A stretch of 64,000 nt of DNA from Adiantum capillus-veneris (GCA_014529385.2 CM043953.1:96041342-96105341), one strand, 5' to 3'; shown: positions 1 to 13,810, numbered from the stretch's first letter. Notes: a model not told the origin generated them from the sequence alone. Numbers and translations are program-made.

Positions 1-231
1 TATGCGCTGTGATTGACACTTTCAATTACACGGCCTTTGACGAATGGCAGCTTCAGTAGAAAGAAAAAATGAAAGAGAAAGTTACATGTCTACGTGAGTC
101 CATAAACCAACCTACTTGGTGGAGGAGTGTAATGGATACATACCATGTAATGATGTCCGTTATGTTCGTGATTCACAACCTTGATTAAAAGGTGCCAAAT
201 ATGGGCAAAGTGTGGATAACATGGTGGCATC

Positions 232-592
232 TTATCGACCACCTATAGCCGCTTGCGCATCTTGGGTCATCTTCAATCTCTTGGGTAAGGAGGCTTGGTC
301 TTGAGCTTTCACTCGATTCATCTTAATCTTCTGCTCCTCCCATTGTTTATCCCACAGCTCTATTTTTGTCATATCGCAAGTGGGAGGGAGATCTTCTTTT
401 AAGTCTCTGCAGCACACTTTCATATTGGCCAACACTGTCTTGAGCTTTGCTGGTGTCAAATTCTCGGATCCCTGTAGGAACCCAACTCATATTGGCCTTC
501 GCTTCGTAGCATGCGCTCTGTGTTCTCCCAGATAGCGCTAGTAAGATTTCTAATAAAGACGTCACTTTCAATAATCTGCTGTATGCGACCAT
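232..592 (-). pseudogene. Unrecognised short coding-like segment, two overlapping frames
   Basis: Two overlapping minus-strand frames (592 to 347 and 459 to 232) could be one reading frame broken by a single frameshift near 460. The upstream part has a hydrophobic start followed by a Ser/Thr-rich stretch. The downstream part is rich in Lys and Gln with two Cys (VCCRDL). I recognise no family. It could equally be chance open frame in transposon-derived DNA. The first 230 bases of the window hold nothing I can name. Confidence 0.15.
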
Positions 593-718
593 CTGTACAT
601 CATGATATTACCAAAATACATTCTTTTTGAATGGCACACTTAATAATTTTATTTTGCTATGGCGTGATTTTTGCACTAGACAATTAAAAACAGCATATCA
701 AATACAATTTCATGGGTG

Positions 719-1213
719 CATTGGCACTCTCGCACTAGTTCAGACAAACCATAACCGTGACTTGAAGACTTCAAAAAAATGTGCACGATTATATTGATAC
801 AAATTGAAAATCATTTTCACTATAACATGTTATGTTTAATTGTATAAAATACAAAAAAAACAAGTAACTCTTAAGTAAACCATTCAGATCAAACAATACA
901 GGTAAGCTATCCAAAATATTTCAGCATATTGTGATAAACCATAAGACATGAGTTCATATTTTGCACGTTGCACTCTTACACTAGTTCAGATAAACCATAC
1001 CCATGACTTAAAAGACTTCAAAAAATTGTGCAAGATTATATTCATTTAAGTTGATAATCATTTCCACTTTAAAATGTTTTGTTTAATTGTGCAAAATGCA
1101 ATAAAAACAAGTAATTCCTAAGGAAATCATTCAAATCCAAAAAACAATTAAAAACCCAAAACATTTCAAAATATTGTAATAGAACACGTCTTATGAGTTT
1201 ATATTTTGTACGT
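719..1213. repeat. Two diverged ~245-bp tandem copies, AT-rich
   Basis: The segment beginning with the 'ctcgcactagttcaga' type motif near 727 recurs at about 972 with the same order of landmarks (CACTAGTTCAGA, then GACTTCAAAAAA, then a TTTAATTGT block), giving a period near 245 bp. A third, more diverged partial copy may continue to about 1340. No coding potential is evident between 600 and 1660. Confidence 0.6.
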
Positions 1214-1720
1214 TATCACTTTAAAACAATTGATACAGTAGAAGGCATGCATGTGCATCGTGATGTACATAATGCCAATCTCATTTTAGCTCATTTTAAA
1301 ACATTAATAGTATATAATTCCTTGAGAAAACATTGAAAATTTAGTGCGATTTTAACAAACCACTCATAAATTGCAATGAACATCTTGCTTTTTAAAAAGA
1401 TCAAAATGAATTTCTTATATGCAAATTTATGGAACATAGTCTTAATTATGCCCGAGTTTTTGGCTTCTTGTGCTTTGAATGGCATCTCACTTGGTAGGCC
1501 TTGCCCTCAAAAGCTAAATTGGGTTTTGCAGGTTAAGATGCAATAGGAATAGCTTGTAGTTGGTGATCGATCAGAATTCTCTCCACAAAACTTTCCAGTT
1601 TCAAATCCTTTATCCATGATGATGTCTTCTAATAATTGGAAGTATCAACACCTTGTCAAGAATTCAAATACGAAGTAGGTAACCTCTTTTCAGTGGTACA
1701 ATCATGTGTAGATGCCTTGT

Positions 1721-1786
1721 AATATATATATATATATACATATTAGCTCCTGAGTCACTACTACTCTCTCTCTCTCTCTCTCTCTC
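1721..1786. repeat. (AT)n and (CT)n microsatellites
   Basis: A short (TA)n run at about 1722-1738 is followed by (CT)n at about 1763-1786. Both are simple sequence with no coding meaning. Confidence 0.8.
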
Positions 1787-1799
1787 AAGATCCCGACCT

Positions 1800-1919
1800 C
1801 GGTTGCAATGCCCGGGGAGGCTTAAGTTTGCCACAAATGACTGGCATACTATCCATATTGGTTGCAATGCCCCGGGAGGCTTAAGTTTGCCACAAATGAT
1901 TGGCATACTATCCATATTG
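1800..1919. repeat. Two tandem copies of a ~60-bp unit
   Basis: The unit starting GGTTGCAATGCCC and ending in the ACTATCCATATTG block occurs twice in direct succession with only one or two differences. A second small tandem (34 bp, motif AATGGATAAATCTGA) lies at about 2190-2260. The rest of 1920-2690 contains a short (GA)n at about 2371-2390 and no gene I can support. Confidence 0.75.
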
Positions 1920-2698
1920 TCTCCTTAGAAGTAAAAGATGGAGGTGCTCATATGCTCCTAGAAGAGCCTCACAACCGGACTCGAGAAGTAAACTGTGGCC
2001 TAATCTTTTCTACAAGAAAGTTATCCCAAGTTTGAGAAGCACAGTACTTAATGCCCATGCCCCACCCTTTCTAGCAATTAATTTCTAGAAAAGTACTTAA
2101 TGCCCGACGCCCACCCTTGTATGCTTGATATGGAATTCTCCTGCAGAGATGAGCTTTACTGCTAGAATCTTTACAAGAAAATGGAGTTGTACAATGGAAT
2201 GGATAAATCTGAATTCCATGATTAAAGTAAAATGGAATGGATAAATCTGAGTTCCATGAATTTTTAGATGTGGTACCCTCAGACTTGGTATTGCATCAAC
2301 CAAAGACAATAGTTTTTGGGAACACGTCAGAGGTGTAATGGCTCTTTACTTAAAGCCTTGGGGGGTTGAGAAGAGAGAGAGAGAGAGAGGACAACCAATT
2401 AGAAAAGATTACTACTAAGTTGTATTTAAAAACAAAATCATAAACCTATGTATATAAAGTATGCCAAGCTTTGCAGAAAAACATTTGGAAGTGACAATTT
2501 ACCCTGTGCATAAAAAATTTATGGTAAAGCAAGACTAAATTGAGAAGATTTAAGTATTTTCTATGTATATTTGTGTAAGCAAATCAACAGTAGACCGGAA
2601 GGCAAAAACAAGCTCCTGTTGAAGCTCTTATTTATCTACACCCCACTGCTTTTGGCTACATTCTTCACAGCACCTCAAGGGATCAAGCCACAGCCCAA

Positions 2699-4900
2699 TC
2701 AGCTGCAGGCACCTCTCGTTGAAGCCACAGCCCAATTAGCGGCAGGCACCTCTCGTTGATGCTTCCTTCTCTCTTCCTCCTCTCGCCTCCGCCTCTGCTC
2801 CTCTTCTTGTTTCCTAGGCTGGTGTCTCTCCTCCTCCCTCCTGCGCTCTTCTTCACGCCTGCACCTCTCCTCTTCCTGCTCCCGCCGTCTCCGGCTCTGC
2901 TCTTCCTCTTCACGTCGTTTCTGCTGCTCTTCGCTCTCCGGCTTTTTGCCTATGCCTCCGTATCTCTCGTTGTCCTGGCGGCCCCGGCCACCTCTTTTGG
3001 ATGGAGGGAAGAAGACCTCCTCATCCCGGCCGAGTTCTCTTAGCTGCTCTTCATCCACATTGAAGGCAGCGGCGGTGACTTGCTTGGGGATACCACGGTA
3101 GACAGAGTTCTTGCCTGCCAGGAAGGTGGTGAAAGGGCTGCAAAAAACATTCAGGAGAACAAGGATAACTGCATTATCATTCAATAATGTGCGATGACAT
3201 GATGGCTGCGACGACGATGACGTGACATGATGTCAACAATGTTCAAAACAAACCTTGATGATGTAACCAGCTTGATCCATTCAAGTCCTTGATCTCCTGC
3301 AATTTTCACTGAAGGGAAGAACTGAGGAATAACTAGCACAGTGCCCTCGCGCACTTCTTGATCGAGCACATTCTCCCCATCTCCGCTCGCAACTTGAACT
3401 CGCCCGTTCCCTCGAGTGAAGTAGAAAAGTTGGTGCCCATTGCGCACGAACGAAGGCGCCATCATTGCATTCTGATAGAAGCCAGAATTCAACATCAGAC
3501 AGACAATGTCTGTCTTAGTCCTTTATTAATAATTAATCACCGTCTTAATCCTCGAGTAATTAGTGGCTGTCCTACTTTGTAATTTATAATAAGAAAACAA
3601 CTGTTTGTAGCTAACATGGAACGGTCTTAATTACCTTTTCCAAGGACACCTTCACCGCGCTAAATCCAATCTGATGCAAAGCGGGCAGCTTATGGCAATT
3701 GACTCTATTGAGAGCACCGCCATTTTTTACGTAGAAGTCCGGAAACTCATCCCTCATGCTGTACTTGAGCTCCTCAAAGTAGAAAGGGTCTGAAGTTTCC
3801 TTCAAGTAGTTTCTCTCTTCCTCCTCCCCCCCTTCCTCTCTGATCCAGCTGCGCCGCTCGGGTATCTCTGGGAAGTGGATCTTTTGCTTCGCTTTCACAA
3901 TGCCTGCTTCGTTTTGGTTCTCAAGGAGAGTCTGGATTGTTTGCTCGTCGACACCCCATGCTTTAGCGAGAGTGTCTTTGCTGAATCCATGAAGTACAGA
4001 TCCAAACCTGGCCTGCTTGCTACCAGCAAGTCCAAATTGCTGCATACAAAAGTCCATTCTTATCATTTGATCACTTTTACCAGCAGTACATAGCATTGAG
4101 CACTTTAGTAGATGCAATAGCATTGATTCCACTTTTACCAGCAGTAAATAACTAATTCATTCACAATATGCAGATCTCATATGGCACTGGCTAATGTCTA
4201 AGTGCATGCACGGGGTTTGCTAATTACATGAAAGCGCCCGGGGTTTGCTCCATAGCTGGTATCTCCGGCCCATAGAATGCGGTGACGCTCATTGCCGTCA
4301 TTATACCACCAGTAAACGGTGCCCTTGGGCAGGGCAATCACATCCCCCCGCTGCACTTTCCGAATATAAGTTCGCCGATACTCGCTCTCAGCACCGGGGA
4401 TGACGGCGCCCATTTTACCGCACCCTGCACCGCAAATTACAATTACCATTCAACAAGAGCTAGGCAAGAGAGTCGACGCCATTTATCACAAACTACAAAG
4501 GTAATATGAAAATGCAAAATGCACCTTGCAAAACATAGGCAATCTTGTCCGCATCCGTATACTGTGGCACCAGCAACCCATTCTCTTCCAGGTCGAGCTC
4601 CGCTATGCCCACATGTGCGTTGCGAATGGCATCGATCTCTTCACTCCAGACACGAAGCCGTCCCCCCTCTGACTGAAGCTGCTCACGAGGCCGTCCGAGC
4701 TCGATTTGAGGATATAAGCCACGTCGCTCTTCTTCCTCCTCGCGGCCACGATGACGGCGTCTTCCCCTTTCCTCTTCCTCGCGCTCACGAGGCTCCATCA
4801 CCCTGCGACCACGACTACCGGCCTCGCGAGACGCCAAGGAGGTGGTCAAGAGGCCAAGGACCAGAAGAAGACCAAGCACCAGCTGCCCTGCGCGCGCCAT
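2699..4900 (-). CDS. 11S globulin-like (legumin-type) bicupin storage protein, five exons
   Basis: Exons on the minus strand are 4900-4525, 4424-4228, 4039-3635, 3471-3254 and 3137-2699. All introns are GT-AG and the total is 1,635 nt, giving 544 residues. The protein starts with a signal peptide (MARAGQLVLGLLLVLGLLTTS then LASREAG), then an Arg/Glu-rich linker. Cupin 1 follows, with a YVLQG-GKMGAVIPG core and a downstream RRTYIRKVQRGDVIALPKG strand pair. Next comes the HGFSKDTLAKAWGVDE helix typical of 11S globulins. Cupin 2 has LPAL, RGNGRVQV, VLVIPQFFPSVK, then FLAGKNSVYRGIP. The usual NGLEE processing site and its Cys are not obvious; the corresponding place reads VKNGGALNRVNCHKLPAL. A ~100-residue C-terminal Glu/Arg low-complexity tail is unusual and ends in a short internal duplication. 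Likely role: vacuolar nutrient storage in spore or seed tissue (family knowledge). This is the one apparently intact host gene here. Confidence 0.9.
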
Positions 4901-4973
4901 AGCTACAACTCTAGTGGTACACCTAGCTAGCTATGACGTACTATACACGAAGAAAGCAGGAGTGCAGTGGTCG

Positions 4974-5198
4974 CCTTTTATAGGAGCGCGCAGCTGGAAG
5001 ATGAGTTCGGAAAGAGCATGCTCGCAGTGTCGATACGTCGCGGCCTCTGCGAAGCCCCTCTCCATTTGGAAACGTTTGTTCTTCATGACATGCAGTTCTC
5101 TTTCTCACCAACGCTTAATTACACGCAACAATAAAATTGAAATTTATTACAAATTTGATATTTGTGACGTGCTGCCTAGTCAGCCATTGTTATATGCC
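4974..5198 (-). promoter_or_regulatory. Promoter of the 11S-like gene
   Basis: Reading the minus strand toward the ATG at 4900, a good TATA box (CTATAAAAGG) lies at 4974-4983, about 75 bases before the start codon. Further upstream are a CATGCA (RY-type) hexamer at 5089-5094, CATGC at about 5018, and an ACGTG core at about 5167. RY and ABRE motifs are known to drive seed or spore storage genes. Their functional use here is inference. The block is duplicated at 35.3-35.6 kb. Confidence 0.6.
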
Positions 5199-5714
5199 AC
5201 GGGCTATTAAAAGAACCAGGGAGGAGTAGTCGTGTGCATTTTTTGGGGCGATCTGCGTCGTCCATGATGTGAGCAAAACAAAAAAGTAAACATGGATCGG
5301 ACGCTGGCATGGAGCTCTCGGACGGGCAAGGACGACCACGTTGGCAAAAATGTGATGAGGTGGATCCGTCGAGGTCGGAATCTCCATGTTGGCAAATTGT
5401 CGTACGTTGCAAGAGGATTGCGAAGAGTGGCTTTCATGAATTAGTGGCTGTAAGGGTGGTGGGTTGGGGGCTTGGAGGGTTGCAAGCGTAGGAGGGCGGG
5501 TGTCTATGGGAGAGGAGGGGTGAGAGGGTCAAAGATTGCTTGCATTGCTGTGCAGCCTCGACGTAGGGCCTCAACAGGGTGGTGGACAAGCTTGCAAGTC
5601 TCGAGAGGGTGGCCCCCACATTTTGCAAACAGCAAGCCGCACAGGGATTGCACAAGCCTCATTTTGGGATTTCATATTCACCTAATCACAACTTTTTTGT
5701 GTGCTCACAATGTT
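5199..5714. repeat. 515-bp direct repeat, copy 1 (copy 2 at 5988-6503)
   Basis: The sequence from CGGGCTATTAAAAGAACC through GTGCTCACAATGTT occurs again 789 bp downstream with only a couple of substitutions (for example near 5456 versus 6245, and TCTCGAGAG versus TCTAGAGAG). The near identity implies a recent tandem duplication. No gene is recognisable inside it. Confidence 0.9.
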
Positions 5715-5726
5715 AATTAACTAAAT

Positions 5727-6889
5727 TCTCAATTCATCAATCTTCACATTCACAAAAAATGACAATGTGGTTTGAAGGTAATCTGGTAGGTTGGCTGGAT
5801 TTGCCCACCGGTACAGCGCCCAGGCCTGTCGAAATAATTGCGCCACACGTCGAGGGCACAACTTGGCAGGCCCGATGCATAGCTAGATGGGCCTTAAGGG
5901 CACTATATAAGAGGGCCCTAGGGTCCCCCATCAATCTTCACATTCACAAAAAATGACAATGTGGTTTGAAGGGAATCTGGTAGGTTGACGGGCTATTAAA
6001 AGAACCAGGGAGGAGTAGTCGTGTGCATTTTTTGGGGCGATCTGCGTCGTCCATGATGTGAGCAAAACAAAAAAGTAAACATGGATCGGACGCTGGCATG
6101 GAGCTCTCGGACGGGCAAGGACGACCACGTTGGCAAAAATGTGATGAGGTGGATCCGTCGAGGTCGGAATCTCCATGTTGGCAAATTGTCGTACGTTGCA
6201 AGAGGATTGCGAAGAGTGGCTTTCATGAATTAGTGGCTGTAAGGGTAGTGGGTTGGGGGCTTGGAGGGTTGCAAGCGTAGGAGGGCGGGTGTCTATGGGA
6301 GAGGAGGGGTGAGAGGGTCAAAGATTGCTTGCATTGCTGTGCAGCCTCGACGTAGGGCCTCAACAGGGTGGTGGACAAGCTTGCAAGTCTAGAGAGGGTG
6401 GCCCCCACATTTTGCAAACAGCAAGCCGCACAGGGATTGCACAAGCCTCATTTTGGGATTTCATATTCACCTAATCACAACTTTTTTGTGTGCTCACAAT
6501 GTTCATCAATCTTCACATTCACAAAAAATGACAATGTGGTAATCTGGTAGGTTGGTTGGATTTGCCCACCGGTACAGCGCCCAGGCCTGTCGAAATAATT
6601 GTGCCACACGTCGGGGGCACAACTTGGCAGGCCCGATGCATAGCTAGATGGGCCTTAAGGGCACTATATAAGAGGGCCCTAGGGTCCCCCATCAATCTTC
6701 ACATTCACAAAAAATGACAATGTGGTTTGAGGGGAATCTGGTAGGTTGGTTGGATTTGCCCACCGGTACAGCACCTAGGCCTATCGAAATAATTGCGCCA
6801 CACGTCGGGGGCACAACTTGGCAGGCCCGATGCATAGCCAGATGGGCCTTAAGGGCACTATATAAGAGGGACCCTAGGTCCCCCATTCT
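5727..6889 (+). promoter_or_regulatory. Tandem ~200-bp modules each with a TATA-like box
   Basis: A module running from CAATCTTCACATTCACAAAAAATG to the GGGTCCCCCAT block occurs at 5727-5930, partly at 5931-5986, at 6504-6690 and at 6691-6889. A further copy is at 35787-35980. Each complete copy contains CACTATATAAGAGG (TATATAA at about 5904, 6664, 6859 and 35954) in plus orientation, divergent from the cupin gene. Interspersed copy 2 of the 515-bp repeat occupies 5988-6503. Promoter function is inferred only from the TATA match. Confidence 0.5.
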
Positions 6890-7087
6890 CTTCACAACGT
6901 CGAAGCTTCCCAGCCTTGAGAACTTCCTAGTTGTCCTAAGCTCTACCAAGCTTTCGCAAGCCTTCATAAGCCTGACAGACGGTATAATCCTTCACTTAAT
7001 TTCATGTCTTTTGTTGTGTAAAAAATTTGGCTTACTGTTTTATAAATATTTTTTCTAATTTTTGAAGTGTGCTGATCTAGCTATTCA

Positions 7088-7289
7088 TGTCATAATAATC
7101 AATATCTAATTCTCCTTAATGATTTTCTCATGTTAAACTGATCATTTAATATGGGAAAGTGCCAGGGGAGAAAAAGCTGGAATATTGGTTAAGCTAGCAA
7201 ACCGGCCACAGTAGGGATCCAAAGGAGGGAAAATAGGGATCCAAAGGGGGGGCCATCTGCAAAAGATCCATGTGCAACAATGGGCTAAA
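7088..7289 (+). mobile_element. Truncated 5' end of a gypsy LTR (element A family)
   Basis: The first ~200 bp match the start of the LTRs at 36183 and 43334 (TGTCATAATAATCAATATC onward, then GACCGGCCACAGTAGGGATCC). The match stops abruptly at about 7289. The 370 bp before it also match the DNA before 36183, so this LTR piece came as part of a larger duplicated block. 7290-7500 contains nothing I recognise. Confidence 0.8.
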
Positions 7290-7503
7290 AAGACCAACAC
7301 CCATATAACTGGAGATCAAGAGCATGATTTTTTTCTCCTTCCAAGGTGGATGTTTAAGGTGGCTGCTGGTGCTTCCACTGTGGTTTCTCCGTGGAATGAT
7401 ATACGTACTTTGGAATGCATACCCCTTGAGTGATTTGCTTCATGGGAGGCTTATCCCGTCTACACCCGTTCTTGCCCCCATCCTTCAAACATCCTAGTTT
7501 ACA

Positions 7504-8863
7504 CTAGGCTGGGTGATCGCCTGTCCATGACATGAGAATTGCCCTTAGAATGCAAGAACGATATGCTATGTCCAAAGAGTTGTCAAATATGGCCGTTGGT
7601 GGATAGTTAAAATTGATGGAGAACCCATCAACAAAAGCCAACTCAAGTTCACATATTAAAGGCTCTAAAAGGTATGGAAGAATATTGCCATGTTTCTTTT
7701 CTAACTTCAATAAGCCGAGTGGCAAAAATAGCACTGGCAAAGGTCCAATAATTGAGTTTTTGCCACCGTTGAGGACCACCACTTCAACAACCCCACTATC
7801 TTTCGGCTTGGTTGAAGCCGTTTGAAAGCCATCCCAATGGCACATTAGTGCAAAATTTCGAGGATCCCCCTAAGAAAACATGAAAGTTATGGGCATGATA
7901 AACATTGCTAAGATGAAGCCTATTCAAATTGATTGCAATATTGTCTCACCTTGACCATTCTTCTTGGCACTTTGATATTTGTTGCACAATGTGAGCATAA
8001 GAACTCATATTCCTTGGTAATCTCATTCCAATTGTTGTTTAGCTCCGGACTACGCAAGGCGGTTGGAAAAGTCTGATAACACATGGCACAAAAACTATTG
8101 GGGCACTTAACTGGAATCTCCCACTCTTTCTGTGGGTTCCAAAAGTCTTTGCACATTCTTATTTTTTCCCCATCCCAGTAATCGTTGATAACATTGGTAG
8201 AGGTTGAACTGTCCGCTTGCCAATTACTTCTTGCCTGCCACATTGTAAGAAAATCATGACAAAACTCCTCGCACTGACATAGAAGATGCAATTGCTCGAT
8301 AAACGAGATGTACTCAAATCGCACCACGTTTTTTCTCTCCTTGCCGCAGACATCACAACGTCCACAGTATGTCTCACAATTTCTCTTGTGCTTATTCCTT
8401 GAAGAGGACAGAGAACATGTACATGGTAAAACATTCCCCACGTATATATCCTCTGCATCCAGGGGGAAAAGAGAGGGCTTGTGTTGTTTTTCATCCTTGC
8501 CTATACAAAGTCGCCACTGTGCAGTTTTTAAAAGCCCCATCTCTTTATATCGAGCAAACACCTGCGTAATAGTTTGTGGTAAGGTGTTGTCTACTCCTGG
8601 AAAGTCTTTATCCATGACAATTTCTAAGAGTGACCTATTCTGCCTTTTTTTCATAGACCATTAATTTCCCTTTCCCTTTCTATTTGGGGGGAATATCATT
8701 CTCAATATTACATCTTGTGCAAGAAAAGGTGAATGAAAACTATCCCGATTGGATTGTAGGCTCAACACCCAGCTCTTAAGCTCACCCCGCAAAAGGGAAC
8801 CTCTCTCCGAGGATGAACATGCCAATACTTGATCGCTATCCTCAACAAATGGCTCCATTAGTC
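7504..8863 (-). pseudogene. Degenerate TNP2-like DDE transposase relative with zinc-binding clusters
   Basis: Minus-strand coding segments at 8863-8661, 8654-7920 and 7845-7504 appear to belong together. The first two are in one frame separated by a single TAA. The middle part has Cys-rich clusters (CETYCGRCDVCGKE, then CPNSFCAMCYQTF and FLCSHC), consistent with zinc binding. The last part runs MCHWDGFQTAS, then VVVLNGG, VLFLPLG, ILPYLLEPL, and ends ILMSWTGDHPA. This order of motifs resembles the catalytic region of TNP2/Plavaka-type transposases (D-rich start, yN-P strand, LPLL helix, tmxDxPa). It is broken by stops, so treated as a pseudogene. Its continuation past 7504 is lost. Confidence 0.5.
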
Positions 8864-9091
8864 CTACATCACATAAACATACACAATTTGCTCACTTTGC
8901 TTGGTAGGTTGATTAAAAAAATGGAAACAAAATGTATTCAACCACTCTTCAAATATACAAATTGAAATTCAATAGAAAAAGGTTGTGTCCATCAATCACA
9001 ATTCAAAGATACATACTCACATACAAAATGAATGAGCAAAAAACAATCATATTTGTCTTATAAAGTCAATGAAGTTGATGTCTCATGCCAT

Positions 9092-10048
9092 CTAAACCAC
9101 TAGCAGATCACCTATCTCAGAGAGGCAATGCTCATGGCACCTCTCATCAATCTCAATACTCACACAATACCGGTCTAAGACCTCACACACTTTGGCCATA
9201 TTTCCGACCCCAGCAAAACAATCTATTATGATTTCCCCTTCTTGAGTGCAGAGCGAAACTAGGAAACCACAAAAGTTTGTGTGTCTCTGAGCTGCACCAC
9301 GCAAGGCATTGCCTTATTCATCTAGTGTCAGGTTTAGCTTCCCTGTTGGTAGCTCCACAAATGTATCAGACTTGACGTTGTCGAAGGATGCTTGCTCCCA
9401 ATTTAGTTCACGTGTACAATCTGGATGGGCAAAGAATGTAATCACTAAAGTGGAAACCACATTAATTCACCACATTAACAAATTATAGTAAATAGGACAC
9501 ATACATATTGAGGTAAAAAATAATTTCTCACTTGAATTGACTTCTCTTGTCCAAGCCTTCAAACGATGATTTCCATCCCATACCACCAACTTTCGACCAA
9601 CAAGATGTGCCCATCATTAAGATGCAAGCAACTCTCGATCAAACTACCGATTCACCTCCCCCCAATAGGACTCATCCCATTGTTTTTCTTCCTGCTCACT
9701 TACTCGAATTATGTCGCCATTGGCCATTTTTTCCGAGACAATAAAATCTGCGAGAGTTGGCATGTAACCATGATGCCTAAACTTATGTGCCAAGTCATCA
9801 ATATTGTTTCCCCTTGTGAGATGGACAGCTTCCTGACCATGAAGTCGGCACAAGGGAACCCAAGGAAGTGGTTCCTCACATTGAATTACCTCGTGCTTGG
9901 CCATCCAATTCTCCAAGAACTTTGTGTCGAGCTCAATATATCTGTCCATCGCCTTGACAACTAGCTGGGAAGATTGCAACTCCTCTTGGGTCGCACCTCT
10001 CACAACCTTAACTAGATCAATTTCGACACCTTGCGAGCCCTCTTCCAT
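9092..10048 (-). pseudogene. Degenerate ParB-like / DNA methyltransferase-like protein
   Basis: Exon 1 (10048-9532) begins MEEGSQGVEIDLVKV and includes MPTLADFIVSEKMANGDIIRVSEQE. After three in-frame stops near 9592-9625 it ends LVVWDGNHRLKAW, a good match to the DGxHRlxA motif of ParB/sulfiredoxin-fold domains. A GT-AG intron leads to exon 2 (9444-9092), which contains EGEIIIDCFAGVGNMAKV followed by VSIEIDERCHEHCL. This resembles motif I and the acidic strand of N4-cytosine/N6-adenine DNA methyltransferases (DpFaGsGt ... GiEidexy). A TAA interrupts exon 2 near 9315. No DPPY motif IV is visible. ParB-methylase pairings are known from phages and bacteria; finding one in a plant transposon-rich region is unexpected. 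Function is inference. Confidence 0.45.
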
Positions 10049-10196
10049 GACCCTTTAGGAACTTTGGATGTATTCAGTCAAGATATTCAACAACAAGAAT
10101 TTAACATAAAGTACTTACAGCTCTCCCGAATTCATTTTTAGCGTCTCTTTTTGTACCCGGATATGGTATTGATTCACAAGTCTGAGTCGGTTTAGT

Positions 10197-11008
<812 letters not shown>

Positions 11009-11539
11009 CTTACCAGGCTTAGGGTGGGTCGACAAACTTGCCTCTATGCGCAGGAGATTAGAGCAACGGACTTCGCGCACCTTCGATCGCGCACGCTGAT
11101 TTTAAAATGCCACGCTGAAGCTGCAGCCCGACCCTAATAGTCACTAAATTATTGATTTTTTAAAACTCTTCAAAAGCTCAAAAGCAGCAAGGTGCGCCAG
11201 TATAAGCGAAACCTGTTTTTAAAAATCTTCAAAAACAAAGCAGTAGCGCCCAAGGCTACTGCTAAAGAAAGAAACACAATCTCGTTTTGGCGGGTCCCCC
11301 ACTCCCCTCGTGCGTAATGATCACATGGACGTTCAATTAGATTTGCAGCGGGCTCAAAAAAATCTCACTCTCAACTGGCTTCCCTGGCGAACTACAGCTC
11401 CAATTAGCTGGTCTTCTCGCGAGCGCAACCTCTGCTTATACGTCGTCATCCTGCAGTGGCCATCGACCTTGCAGCGCAGTGGCCATTGATCATGGGTACA
11501 CGCCATGTTCATTTTTTCTGTGCGCAGCCAGCTAATGTC

Positions 11540-11765
<226 letters not shown>

Positions 11766-11820
11766 CATTCGTGTGTGTGTGTGTGTTAGAGAGAGAGGGG
11801 AGTGGAGAGCCTCAACGAGC

Positions 11821-12183
11821 ATGGCAAGGTGTTGGATGGTAGTTGAGGTGTTCCTGGCAGGGTTGCTGATGATAATTATAGGGAATAGGGGCCAGGTGGA
11901 GGGAGCCGTCGATTGTAACCAAGTAACAGGCAACATCGTTGGTTGCTTGGGCTACGTCAAGTTCAAAGGTGCTGCCCCTTCTTGCACTTCTATGTGCTGT
12001 ACGGGAGTGAAGAAAATTGACGCCATGGCCACCACGCAGCCCATCCGTTGAGAAATCTGCACCTGTCTTCAAAAGACCGCTGCAACCATCAAGCCCGACC
12101 CGAACGCTGTCGGCAAGCTTGCTTCCATCTATGGTGCCAAGCATGCCTTCAGCTTGTCTCAGAAGTGCTCCCAGGTTCCTTGA
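11821..12183 (+). pseudogene. Non-specific lipid-transfer protein with an in-frame TGA
   Basis: One continuous frame of 121 codons starts with a signal peptide (MARCWMVVEVFLAGLLMIII). The mature part shows the eight-cysteine nsLTP pattern: DCNQ, GCLGYV, SCTSMCC, then CTCLQ, and a last Cys in SQKCSQVP. It is interrupted by TGA at 12049-12051, directly before EICTCLQ where relatives have a sense codon; a CGA to TGA change is the simplest explanation. No intron is present and an A-rich run (about 12304-12322) follows, so a retrocopy is possible. Family role: extracellular carrier of lipids for cutin or sporopollenin layers. Without the TGA it would be a 120-residue secreted protein. Confidence 0.85.
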
Positions 12184-12330
12184 GCTATCATTCTACTGGG
12201 CTTGTCTCATACTAGAAATAGTGGATTTCGCCTGGCTTGTGTTGCCCGGCTGGATCCCTTTGATGTAATGAGACTTATGGTTGCTTTCTAATCTACTTTA
12301 TCTCCAAAAAAAAAGAAAAAAAGAGAGAGA

Positions 12331-13810
<1,480 letters not shown>

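Noticed and set aside
4519-4902. Plus-strand open frame opposite cupin exon 1
   Set aside because: It is a shadow of the minus-strand exon with its signal peptide and splice sites. Composition mirrors the Arg/Glu codons of the real gene.
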